From Hymenobacter aranciens (GTDB lineage: Bacteria > Bacteroidota > Bacteroidia > Cytophagales > Hymenobacteraceae): a DNA stretch of 64,000 nt. The DNA is taken from assembly GCF_030580865.1 (NCBI RefSeq), contig NZ_JAUQSY010000012.1, forward strand, positions 114,869 to 178,868, read 5' to 3'. The translations under genes were made by a program, and so were the position numbers. The notes below the pieces were generated by a model. That model searched no databases. It was given only the letters and a program-made list of their open reading frames with translations, and was not told the origin of the DNA. Position 1 is the stretch's first letter. Each line of letters opens with the position of its first letter. Positions 32,093 to 40,297 of this stretch are shown here, in pieces.

Positions 32093-32129
32093 CTCGTTGC
32101 AGGCCGCCGCTTTGGCGGATTGCAACGAG
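32093..32129 (+). promoter_or_regulatory. Leader hairpin of lon
   Basis: Arms 32093-32108 and 32114-32129 (CTCGTTGCA...GCC and complement) pair 14 of 16 bases around a five-base loop. It would lie at the very 5' end of the mRNA from the TATCTTTA promoter. Confidence 0.5.
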
Positions 32130-32246
32130 TGGCACGGCCCTTGTCGCCGTAGCATTATCCGGCGAACGCACGGCGTTTCCGTATTCCGACCAGCGGCTGG
32201 CTGCCACTATGGCACCCGCCCGGCCGTTTCTGGCTTACCCTCTCTT

Positions 32247-34757
32247 ATGCCTCATCTGTCTGTTTCTTCCCGCTCGGCGGTTCGCCCGGCTCACCTTTTG
32301 GGCGACTCCGCTCAGCCCGAAGCCATTGCCATCATGGCCGCCGACCCCGACCACCTGCTCAGCGGCGACGACGCGCCTGCCACGCTGCCGCTGCTGCCGG
32401 TGCGCAACACCGTCCTCTTTCCCGGCGTGGTGCTGCCCGTCACCGTCACCCGCAAAAAGAGCATCAAGCTGGTGCGCAAAGTCCACGCCGCCGACAAATT
32501 GCTCGGCGTAGTGGCCCAGCTCTCGCCCGACATCAGCGAGCCGAACCTCGAGGAATTATACCCCGTGGGCACCCTCGCCCGCATCCTCAAGCTCCTCGAA
32601 CAGCCCGACGGCCACATCACCATCATCCTCCAGGGCCAGGTGCGCTTCCAGCTCGAAGAAGAATTGAGCTACGAGCCGCAGCTCACCGCCCGCGTCCGCT
32701 ACTTCGAGGAAAACTCCCTCAACCCCGACGTGCCCGGCGAGTTCGGTCTGCTGCAGGCCCTGCGCGAGGCCGCCACGAAAGTCCTGGAGCTAAGCCCCGA
32801 AATCCCCGTCGAAGCCCGCGCCATGCTCGACGGCATACAGTCGCCGGCCTTTCTGACGCACTTCCTCTCGTCCAACGTGCAGCTCGACGTGCCCGCCAAG
32901 CAGAAGCTGCTCGAACAGGCCGACCCCGTCCAGCAAGCCCACCAGCTCCTCGAAGCCCTGCTCAGCCAAGCTGAATTGCTGGAAATCAAGCACGACATCC
33001 GGGCCAAAACCCACACCGGCATCGACGCCCAGCAGCGCGAATACTTCCTGCGCCAGCAGCTCAAAACCCTGCAGGATGAGCTCGGCCACGACGGCCCCGA
33101 GCAGGACGTCGACCGCCTCCGCGCCCGCGCCCTCACCAAGCAGTGGCCCGAGGCCGTGGCCCTGCACTTCAAAAAGGAGATGGAAAAGCTGGCCCGCACC
33201 AGCCCCATGGCCCCCGATTTCGCCGTGAGCATGAACTACGTCGAGTTCCTGCTCGACCTGCCCTGGGGCGAGTACACCAAGGACAAATTCAACCTCAAGC
33301 AAACCAAAAAAATCCTCGACGCCGACCACTTCGGCATCGAAAAGGTCAAGGAGCGCATCATTGAGTACCTGGCCGTGCTCAAGCTCAAGCAGGACCTCAA
33401 GGCGCCCATTCTCTGCCTCTACGGCCCCCCCGGCGTGGGCAAAACCAGCCTCGGCCGTAGCATCGCCACCGCCCTGGGCCGCAAATACGTGCGCATGAGC
33501 CTCGGCGGCGTGCGCGACGAGGCCGAAATCCGCGGCCACCGCAAAACCTACGTCGGCGCCATGCCCGGCCGCATCATCGCCCAAATCAAAAAAGCCGGCG
33601 CCTCCAACCCCGTCATCATCCTCGACGAAATCGACAAGGTGAGCTCCGACTTCCGCGGCGACCCCAGCTCGGCCCTGCTCGAAGTGCTCGACCCGGAGCA
33701 GAACTCCACCTTCGTGGACAACTACCTCGAAGTCGAATACGACTTGAGCAAAGTCCTCTTCATCGCCACCGCCAACTCGCTCGATACCATCCAGCCCGCC
33801 TTGCGCGACCGCATGGAAATCATTGACCTCACCGGCTACACCCAGGAGGAGAAAGTCCAGATTGCCAAAAAGCACCTCTGGCCCAAGCAGCTCCGCGAGC
33901 ACGGCCTGGGCGAAACGGAAGTCAAAATCACCGACCCCGCCCTGCACCGCGTGGCCGACGACTACACCCGCGAAAGCGGCGTCCGCAACCTCGAGCGTAA
34001 GCTCGCGGCCCTCACCCGCAACCTCGCCCGCCGCAAAGCCAGCAAGGAAGACCTGCCCGCCACCATGGAGCCCACCGAAGTGCGTAAAATCCTGGGCGCC
34101 CCCATCTTCGACCGCGACCAGTACCAGGACAACGACACCGCCGGCGTCGTCACCGGTCTGGCCTGGACCTCTGTGGGCGGCGACATTCTCTTCGTCGAAA
34201 GCCTGCTCAGCCGGGGCCGCGGCAAGCTCACCCTCTCCGGCCAGCTCGGCGACGTGATGAAGGAATCCGCCATCACCGCCCTCAGCTACCTGCGCTCGCG
34301 GGCCGATGAAATCGGCATCGACTTCCGCCTCTTCGAGCAGTACGACCTCCACATTCACTTCCCCGAGGGCGCCGTGCCCAAGGACGGCCCCAGCGCCGGC
34401 ATCGCCATCTTCACCAGCATCGCCTCGGCCTACACCCAGCGCCGCGTGCGCGCCAAGCTGGCCATGACCGGCGAAATCACCCTGCGCGGCAAAGTCCTGC
34501 CCGTCGGCGGCATCAAGGAAAAGCTCCTCGCCGCCCGCCGCGCCGGCATGACCGACATCATCCTCTGCCCCAAAAACCGCAAGGATATCGAGGAAATCGA
34601 GCCCGACTACCTCAAAGGCCTCACCATCCACTATGCTGATAGAGTGGACGACGTGCTGCGCGTGGCTTTGTTGGATGAACTAGTGCCCCACCCCCAGAAG
34701 CTCCCCGTGCGCGACGAGCCCGCGCCTGCCGTGGGCCCCAGCGTGGAGGTGCAGTAG
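32247..34757 (+). CDS. lon: ATP-dependent protease Lon
   Basis: 836 residues from ATG 32247 (MPHLSVSSRSAVR); an ATG at 32334 is an alternative. The N-terminal substrate-recognition domain (LPLLPVRNTVLFPGVVLPV, typical LonN) is followed by a coiled region, the AAA+ module with Walker A GPPGVGKTSLG near residue 393 and Walker B IILDEIDKV, and a protease domain with the Ser-Lys dyad (Ser in PKDGPSAGIA near residue 714, Lys in VGGIKEKLLAARR near residue 756). It degrades misfolded and short-lived regulatory proteins as a hexamer. It lies downstream of a leader hairpin. Confidence 0.97.
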   Translation: MPHLSVSSRSAVRPAHLLGDSAQPEAIAIMAADPDHLLSGDDAPATLPLLPVRNTVLFPGVVLPVTVTRKKSIKLVRKVHAADKLLGVVAQLSPDISEPNLEELYPVGTLARILKLLEQPDGHITIILQGQVRFQLEEELSYEPQLTARVRYFEENSLNPDVPGEFGLLQALREAATKVLELSPEIPVEARAMLDGIQSPAFLTHFLSSNVQLDVPAKQKLLEQADPVQQAHQLLEALLSQAELLEIKHDIRAKTHTGIDAQQREYFLRQQLKTLQDELGHDGPEQDVDRLRARALTKQWPEAVALHFKKEMEKLARTSPMAPDFAVSMNYVEFLLDLPWGEYTKDKFNLKQTKKILDADHFGIEKVKERIIEYLAVLKLKQDLKAPILCLYGPPGVGKTSLGRSIATALGRKYVRMSLGGVRDEAEIRGHRKTYVGAMPGRIIAQIKKAGASNPVIILDEIDKVSSDFRGDPSSALLEVLDPEQNSTFVDNYLEVEYDLSKVLFIATANSLDTIQPALRDRMEIIDLTGYTQEEKVQIAKKHLWPKQLREHGLGETEVKITDPALHRVADDYTRESGVRNLERKLAALTRNLARRKASKEDLPATMEPTEVRKILGAPIFDRDQYQDNDTAGVVTGLAWTSVGGDILFVESLLSRGRGKLTLSGQLGDVMKESAITALSYLRSRADEIGIDFRLFEQYDLHIHFPEGAVPKDGPSAGIAIFTSIASAYTQRRVRAKLAMTGEITLRGKVLPVGGIKEKLLAARRAGMTDIILCPKNRKDIEEIEPDYLKGLTIHYADRVDDVLRVALLDELVPHPQKLPVRDEPAPAVGPSVEVQ

Positions 34758-34772
34758 GTCTGTCGAAATTCT

Positions 34773-35003
34773 GTCCAGCAGCCCCGCGAGGCCGTCGAGC
34801 ACGCACGTGGCGTAGTCGAGCGCCCTCGTGGGGCTGTCCAGCATGTCCGAGGAGCAGTCTAGCATGTCCGAGATATTGTCCATCACCTCCGAGGGACCGT
34901 CCAGCAAGCCCGAGACGTTGTCCAGCACGTCCGAGGGACCGTCCAGCATATCCGAGACGCCGTCGAGCACCCTCGTGAGGCAGTCGAGCAAATCAGGGCT
35001 TCC
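34773..35003. repeat. 21-bp tandem array (R3, 11 units)
   Basis: Eleven units in exact 21-bp register (starts at 34773, 34794, 34815, 34836 and so on). The frequent form is GTCCAGCATGTCCGAG plus five variable bases. Many positions vary between units, while the period never slips. It occupies most of the 318-bp gap between lon and porQ; no gene was seen in the gap. Confidence 0.85.
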
Positions 35004-35062
35004 GCCGCGCACGAAAACGCCCCTTCCGCCGTTCTGAGCCCGAACAAGCGGCCGCCCGGCCG

Positions 35063-35070
35063 TATCTTTA
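35063..35070 (+). promoter_or_regulatory. Candidate promoter element of porQ, near-leaderless
   Basis: TATCTTTA ends only five bases before the ATG at 35076, so the predicted transcription start falls at or very near the start codon. Confidence 0.5.
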
Positions 35071-35075
35071 ACCGT

Positions 35076-36155
35076 ATGAAGCAGCTTTTCGCACACCGGA
35101 TTCTCGGCCTGGGTTTTTCACTGGCAATGATGACGACGCTGCCCGCCGCCGCGCAGCAGCTGGGCGGCAGCAAGGTGTTCCCCTTCCTCGATTTGCCCGC
35201 CAGCGCCCAGCAGGCCGCCCTCGGCGGCACTAACGTGTCGAACCGCAACGACGACCCGCTAATGCTCTTCGCCAACCCCGCCCTCGTCAACGCCGACATG
35301 GACGGCCGCTTGGCCATCAGCTACATCGCCTACGTCAGCCAGATGCGCCAAAGCACCGCCGCCTATGTCTTCAACACCCAGAAGCTCGGCCGCCTCGGCA
35401 TCGGCGTCAACTACTTCAGCTACGGCGACCTCGAAAGCTACGACCCCGCCGGCAACAGCCTCGGCACCTTCAACCCCAACGAGTACACCCTCAGCGTCAC
35501 CGACGCCTACACCAAAGGCAAATTCACCTACGGCGCCACCCTCAAGTTTGCCATGTCGAGCATTGCTGGCAGCCGCTCCACCGCCGGCGTCGTCGATGCC
35601 GGCGTCGTCTACAAGCACCCCACCGAAGACTTTACCGTGGGCCTGGCCGTGAAAAACGCCGGCTACCAGTTCTCGCCCTACCCCGGCACCTCCCGCGGCG
35701 ACCTGCCCCTCGACGTGCAGCTCGGCGCCACCATCAAGCCCGCCCATATGCCGGTGCGCTTCTCCCTCACCGCCCACCACCTCCAGCAGTGGGACATCCA
35801 GTACATCGACCCCAACGCTCGCGGCTCCCTCGATGAAAACAACGAGGAAATCAAACAGAAGCGCAGCTTCGGTGACAACCTCGCCCGCCATTTCACCGCC
35901 AGCGCCGCCCTCCTTCTGGGCCAAAACCTCCACCTGCGCGTGGGCTACAACCACCTCCAGCGCCGCGAGCTCGCCCTGGTCAACACCAGCGGCAGCGCCG
36001 GCCTCAGCTTCGGCGCCATGCTCAAAATCGCCGGCTTCCAGCTCGATTACACCCACGCCGTATTGCAAGCCGCCGGCTCCAGCGAGTATTTCACGCTGGC
36101 GCGCAACCTCGATTCGCTCTTTAAAAAGAAAGCCGAGCAACCTGCGTCAAATTAG
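35076..36155 (+). CDS. porQ: Type IX secretion system protein PorQ
   Basis: 359 residues with a signal peptide (AMMTTLPAAAQQ). It is an outer-membrane barrel with the PorQ pattern FLDLPASAQQAALGGTNVSNRNDDPLMLFANPALVN near the N-terminus and a SYGDLESYDPAGNSLGTF turn. In Porphyromonas, PorQ works with PorU, PorV and PorZ in the attachment complex that cleaves the T9SS signal and anchors cargo to the surface. The presence of T9SS cargo in this same window (gene 1 and the PL7 lyase) fits this. It lies between lon and hslU on the same strand. Confidence 0.85.
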   Translation: MKQLFAHRILGLGFSLAMMTTLPAAAQQLGGSKVFPFLDLPASAQQAALGGTNVSNRNDDPLMLFANPALVNADMDGRLAISYIAYVSQMRQSTAAYVFNTQKLGRLGIGVNYFSYGDLESYDPAGNSLGTFNPNEYTLSVTDAYTKGKFTYGATLKFAMSSIAGSRSTAGVVDAGVVYKHPTEDFTVGLAVKNAGYQFSPYPGTSRGDLPLDVQLGATIKPAHMPVRFSLTAHHLQQWDIQYIDPNARGSLDENNEEIKQKRSFGDNLARHFTASAALLLGQNLHLRVGYNHLQRRELALVNTSGSAGLSFGAMLKIAGFQLDYTHAVLQAAGSSEYFTLARNLDSLFKKKAEQPASN

Positions 36156-36168
36156 AACGTCAAAACAA

Positions 36169-36319
36169 AACGTCATCCTGAGCTGACCGAAGGGAAGCGA
36201 AAGGACCTCGCCCGCTTCGTTGGGATGGTAATTTCTTTTCGTTTTAACGATTAAAGTCACCACCACAGAGAAGCGGGCGAGGTCCTTTCGCTTCCCTTCG
36301 GTCAGCTCAGGATGACGTT
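36169..36319. repeat. Long hairpin repeat with perfect 49-bp arms (H4)
   Basis: Arms 36169-36217 and 36271-36319 are exact complements over 49 bp with a 53-bp loop. They share the GTCATCCTGAGC and CTTTCGC cores with the other long hairpins. The element lies between porQ and hslU; its right end is 22 bp before the hslU start. Confidence 0.92.
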
Positions 36320-36341
36320 CTTCTTACCATCCCATCCCCGA

Positions 36342-37745
36342 ATGCTCAACGACTCCTTCCTCACCCCGGCCCAAATCGTGGCCGAGCTTGACAAATACAT
36401 CATCGGCCAGCACGAAGCCAAGCGCTACGTGGCCATCGCCCTGCGCAACCGCTGGCGCCGCCTGCACGCTCCCGCCGCCATGCAGGCCGAAATCGTGCCC
36501 AACAATATCCTCATGATTGGGGCCACCGGCGTGGGCAAAACCGAAATTGCCCGCCGCCTCGCCCACCTCGCCGACGCCCCCTTCGTCAAAGTCGAAGCCA
36601 GCAAGTTCACCGAAGTCGGCTATGTCGGCCGCGACGTCGAAAGCATGGTCCGCGACCTCGCCGAGCAAAGCGTCAACCGCGTCAAAGCCCGCCGCCAGGA
36701 AGCCGTCAAAGCCCAAGCCGCCCAGGCCGTCGAAGAAATCATTCTCGACGCCCTCATCCCGCCCATCACCGCGCCGGCCGGCAGTAAGCCCGGCGTCGGC
36801 TTCGGCGGTGGGGGAGGGGACGAAGTGCCCACCGCCGACCACGAGCTCAACGAGCGCACCCGCGAGCGGTTCCGCGAGAAAATCCGCAACGGCGAAATGG
36901 ACGAGCGCAAAATCGAAATCAATGTGCAGCAACCCGGCCCCAGCGTCGGCATCATGGGTGCCCCTGGCGGCATGGACGAGGCCTCACTCTCCGGCCTGCA
37001 GGACATGCTCGGCAACATGATGCCCAAGCGCAGCCGCAAGCGCAAAGTCACTGTGGCCGAAGCCCGCCGCCTCTTATTGGACGAAGAAGCCGCCAAGCTC
37101 ATCGACATGGACGACGTCAGGGACGAAGCCATCCGCCAGGCCGAAAACGCCGGCATCATCTTCATCGATGAAATCGATAAAGTAGCCACCAGCGGCAGCG
37201 GCAAGAGCAGCGGCCCCGACGTGAGCCGCCAGGGCGTGCAGCGCGACCTGCTCCCCATCGTCGAAGGCTCCGCCGTCAACACCAAGTACGGCATCGTCAA
37301 CACCGACCACATCCTCTTCATCGCCGCCGGCGCCTTCCACGTCGCCAAGCCCAGCGACCTCATACCCGAACTCCAGGGCCGCTTCCCCATCCGCGTCGAG
37401 CTCCAGAGCCTCACCAAGGCCGACTTCGTTCGCATCCTGCAGGACCCCAAAAACGCCCTCACCAAGCAATACCAGGCCCTGCTGCAAGCCGAAGATGTGG
37501 AGCTCACCTTCGACCCCGCCGCCCTCGACCGCGTCGCCGAAATTGCCTTCGAGGTAAATAGTGAAATCGAGAACATCGGTGCCCGCCGCCTGCACACCGT
37601 CATGAGCCGCCTGCTCAACGATTTGCTCTTCGACGTGCCCGACAAAATCGGTCCCCACGCTCACCTGCAAATCACCGCCGAGCTGGTAGACGAGCGGCTC
37701 AGCGACATGGTGAAAAACCGCGATTTGAGTCAATATATTTTGTGA
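36342..37745 (+). CDS. hslU: ATP-dependent protease ATPase subunit HslU
   Basis: 467 residues from ATG 36342 (MLNDSFLTPAQIVAELDKYIIGQ). N-domain with the HslU signature YIIGQHEAKRYVAIALRNRWRR; AAA+ Walker A GATGVGKTEIARR near residue 60; a long intermediate I-domain (QEAVKAQAAQAVEEII... GGGGDEVPTADHELNERTRERFREKI); Walker B IIFIDEIDKV; sensor GRFPIRVELQSL. HslU unfolds substrates for the HslV peptidase. No hslV gene is in the window, so the partner must be elsewhere or lost. Transcription ends at the strong terminator that follows. Confidence 0.95.
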   Translation: MLNDSFLTPAQIVAELDKYIIGQHEAKRYVAIALRNRWRRLHAPAAMQAEIVPNNILMIGATGVGKTEIARRLAHLADAPFVKVEASKFTEVGYVGRDVESMVRDLAEQSVNRVKARRQEAVKAQAAQAVEEIILDALIPPITAPAGSKPGVGFGGGGGDEVPTADHELNERTRERFREKIRNGEMDERKIEINVQQPGPSVGIMGAPGGMDEASLSGLQDMLGNMMPKRSRKRKVTVAEARRLLLDEEAAKLIDMDDVRDEAIRQAENAGIIFIDEIDKVATSGSGKSSGPDVSRQGVQRDLLPIVEGSAVNTKYGIVNTDHILFIAAGAFHVAKPSDLIPELQGRFPIRVELQSLTKADFVRILQDPKNALTKQYQALLQAEDVELTFDPAALDRVAEIAFEVNSEIENIGARRLHTVMSRLLNDLLFDVPDKIGPHAHLQITAELVDERLSDMVKNRDLSQYIL

Positions 37746-37767
37746 GTCGACCGACCCCAAAACATAA

Positions 37768-37796
37768 AAAAAGCCCCAGCACCGCTGGGGCTTTTT
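37768..37796. terminator. Intrinsic terminator between hslU and the leftward lipoprotein gene
   Basis: 13-bp stem AAAAAGCCCCAGC/GCTGGGGCTTTTT with loop ACC and A/T tracts on both sides. Confidence 0.93.
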
Positions 37797-37812
37797 ATTC
37801 ATCATACCCTGC

Positions 37813-38481
37813 CTAGTTGCGGACTACGATGGGTAGTGCGTAAGGAGCATTAGTCTGCGTACCCGTCACTACCTCGTAAGTTTTGAACGGGTCAGTCGAG
37901 CCCTGAAGCCTCGCGTTGATTTTATTCACTGGAGTCAAGATGATGTGGCGGCCATCTTCCAGCACGTACTCGAACGTAAACAGGATAGTGCTACCAGAGA
38001 AAACAGTATTGTTAGCGCTAGCCGTAGCACCCTTGATAGGACGAACAGTTCCCACTGTATCCGGGGGGGTAGGGGGGGTATAACTGAGCAGCCCTGTCAG
38101 GATTTCCTGGCTGTTGTATTCAACCGTAGTGGGGAAAGTAGGGTACTCACCAGCCAGAATACGAGGCCCTAATGAAGCGCCAGAGGTTGCCCGGTAGCTT
38201 TTGTACACCTGCACGGCCTTGATTTTCACGTCACGCTGGTCAGTGATGTTAATCGTGAATTTAATCTGAGGCCGTGTGGGGTTAGGCAAGTTAGCCAGCG
38301 CGTTATCACTGGCGCGGGTACGCTGAAGGTTCAGTACCGTGTCACTGTCAGTGGTGAGCGTAGGAAAGAACAAAGGTACGCTAACTACCGAAGGCTGGGG
38401 GTCTTTGTCCTCGTCTTTGCAGGAGGTAAACGCAGCCGAGGCCGATGCAAGTAGCAACAGCCCGATGAGTGCTTTTTTCAT
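37813..38481 (-). CDS. SusCD-associated lipoprotein
   Basis: 222 residues from ATG 38481, with a lipobox (SASAAFTSC). The mature part is a soluble beta-rich domain (PLFFPTLTTDSDTVLNLQRTRASDNALANLPNPTRPQIKFTINITDQRDVKIKAVQVYKS). It is the third gene of the leftward set SusC-SusD-this protein, with the start 30 bp downstream of the SusD stop. In Bacteroidota such lipoproteins (SusE/F-like) bind the transported substrate at the cell surface. I see no recognisable SusE motif, so the assignment rests on context. Its lower GC matches the SusCD block. Confidence 0.7.
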   Translation of the reverse strand: MKKALIGLLLLASASAAFTSCKDEDKDPQPSVVSVPLFFPTLTTDSDTVLNLQRTRASDNALANLPNPTRPQIKFTINITDQRDVKIKAVQVYKSYRATSGASLGPRILAGEYPTFPTTVEYNSQEILTGLLSYTPPTPPDTVGTVRPIKGATASANNTVFSGSTILFTFEYVLEDGRHIILTPVNKINARLQGSTDPFKTYEVVTGTQTNAPYALPIVVRN

Positions 38482-38511
38482 GGAATTTGCGGTATTGAGC
38501 ATGGACATGGA

Positions 38512-40278
38512 CTAGCGGTCCCAGAAGATACGGTAATTGTTGTCGGTCAGCGAATACGGAACCTGTGCCTTCGGAGCGTCCGGATTGGTGTTAGAAATCA
38601 GGTCGTCCAGCGGGTAGAAAAGGCGGCGCGGGAAAGGCTGGCCCGTGCCGACAGTTTGACCGTCCTGGTCATCGAACAGCCCCAGCGCAGTGTTTGCCTG
38701 CGAGGTTTCCGGTACGGGCAGCAATGGATAGTGCGTCCGGCGGAAGTCAGTGTACACGTCCAGTGTCATGCCGAAGCTGGCGATATACTTCTGCTCCATA
38801 ATAGCCTGTAGCTTCTGCTCCTGCGTCGTGGCTTGGCCATTACGTGTGGTAAACAGGTCGTTATAGTAACCAGTGCGCGTTGTCGTCGTCGTCGTGCCAT
38901 TGCGGGTGCGTGTGTAGCTACCACCAAACAACTCAGCACTAACCGAGTCATTCTGAGTGAATGAAGGGGCTCCCGTTCCAGTAGCCAAAGCGTTGACTTT
39001 AGCAAACGCCGCTTTAACACCTTCCAGATAAGCGGTCTGAGCGGCAGACTCATTATTCAATACCATCAGCTGCAACTCAGCCTCGGTAAATTTCTGAGTG
39101 AAATAGGTGATGAAGCGCTGAGTGCCTGCCCCTGAGGCCGAAGTGCCTGTGGCAAGACCAAACTTCCCATCATCGTAGCGCCCAGCATAAGGGTACAAGC
39201 CCGGCAGGGTACGGTCACCCGCGTTGCCAGCACTCGCTGCCGGACCACGGCTGCCTAAGCGAGTCGTGACGAAGCTAGGATTGTTTCTATCCTGGTAGTC
39301 GTACAGGGACGTGCTGTAGCTGGGGTTGCTTTGGCGGTAGAAGTAATACGGAATCCGCGGGTCAGCATAAGGAGTTGCAACAGGAGCTGCATATTCAAAC
39401 CCATTACCGTACTTCATCAACAGATAGAAGTACCGCCCGATTTGATTTTCGCGACCACTATTTACGTAGTCAGAAAGGAAGCCGATATGACGATTTTCCG
39501 GCTGCGTCGAAGTCCCGTACTTCAACTCGAAATCGGAGTTAGAAGTCAGCAGTTGCTGGCCGAGTAGCGTACGTACAGAAGCACTGACATCGGTCGTTTT
39601 CCGAATCTGGTTGTAGAGCTTCAGCTTCAGCGACCGGCCCAAGGCCTGCCAGTTCTGCTTATTGCCTTTGTAAATGATGTCGCCACCAGTAGATGACGGC
39701 ACGCTAGCATTAGGACGGTCTAGGTCAGCAATGCCTTCATCAATCAGACTGAAAAGACTTTGGATGCCCAACGACGCTTCGCCGTTGTAGATGTCAGCAT
39801 CGCGGTCAAAGCGGGGAGCACGGTTGGCCACGCCTTTTAGCGCTTGCGAGTATGGGACGCTGCCAAAGGCGTCAACCAGTTGGCTGAACACGTAGGCCTT
39901 CTGAATTTTGGCAATGCCCACATAGCCCCACTGCTCAGCGGCCGTCGCCTGCGTAATTAGCTGCTCGTTGTTGGCCAGCATGTCGGAGTACAAACCATTC
40001 CAAGACGATTGGAATGAGTCGGACTCCTGCTGATAAGCACCAGTACCACGGCCATTAGACAGTTGCTGCACCAAAGCTGCGGCCGGTTGCCCCAAGCCCT
40101 GGATGTTGAAACCCAAGTGAGTGGACATTGCTAGCTGAACAACGGGTAGCAATTGTTGCGGCTCCGCTGCAGTAGGGTGAATCGGGTCGACGTTAACGTC
40201 GTAGAAGTCTTTGCAACCTGGGGCAGCCATTAATAAGCCCAGCGCTGCCAGATAAGGAGGAATATGACGAAATTTCAT
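38512..40278 (-). CDS. SusD/RagB-family surface lipoprotein
   Basis: 588 residues from ATG 40278, with lipobox (LLMAAPGC). SusD-like family features: FYDVNVDPIHPTAAEPQQLLP near the N-terminus, WGYVGIAKIQKAYVFSQLVDAFGSVPYSQALKG (TPR-like helix region), and a C-terminal FPRRLFYPLDDLISNTNP. This is the SusD_2-type family that pairs with TonB-dependent SusC-type channels and binds the incoming substrate. It starts 20 bp past the SusC stop. The ligand is unknown (glycan or peptide). Confidence 0.9.
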   Translation of the reverse strand: MKFRHIPPYLAALGLLMAAPGCKDFYDVNVDPIHPTAAEPQQLLPVVQLAMSTHLGFNIQGLGQPAAALVQQLSNGRGTGAYQQESDSFQSSWNGLYSDMLANNEQLITQATAAEQWGYVGIAKIQKAYVFSQLVDAFGSVPYSQALKGVANRAPRFDRDADIYNGEASLGIQSLFSLIDEGIADLDRPNASVPSSTGGDIIYKGNKQNWQALGRSLKLKLYNQIRKTTDVSASVRTLLGQQLLTSNSDFELKYGTSTQPENRHIGFLSDYVNSGRENQIGRYFYLLMKYGNGFEYAAPVATPYADPRIPYYFYRQSNPSYSTSLYDYQDRNNPSFVTTRLGSRGPAASAGNAGDRTLPGLYPYAGRYDDGKFGLATGTSASGAGTQRFITYFTQKFTEAELQLMVLNNESAAQTAYLEGVKAAFAKVNALATGTGAPSFTQNDSVSAELFGGSYTRTRNGTTTTTTRTGYYNDLFTTRNGQATTQEQKLQAIMEQKYIASFGMTLDVYTDFRRTHYPLLPVPETSQANTALGLFDDQDGQTVGTGQPFPRRLFYPLDDLISNTNPDAPKAQVPYSLTDNNYRIFWDR

Positions 40279-40297
40279 GGAAAGCGAAGATGCAGGA

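Noticed and set aside
32093..32129. CIRCE heat-shock operator at lon
   Set aside because: The sequence does not match TTAGCACTC-N9-GAGTGCTAA; it is a different stem-loop.
32790..34631. 613-residue minus-strand frame over lon
   Set aside because: Antisense shadow; Lon motifs on the plus strand are decisive.
34773..35003. CRISPR array
   Set aside because: Units are contiguous with no spacers and vary at many positions; no cas genes are present.
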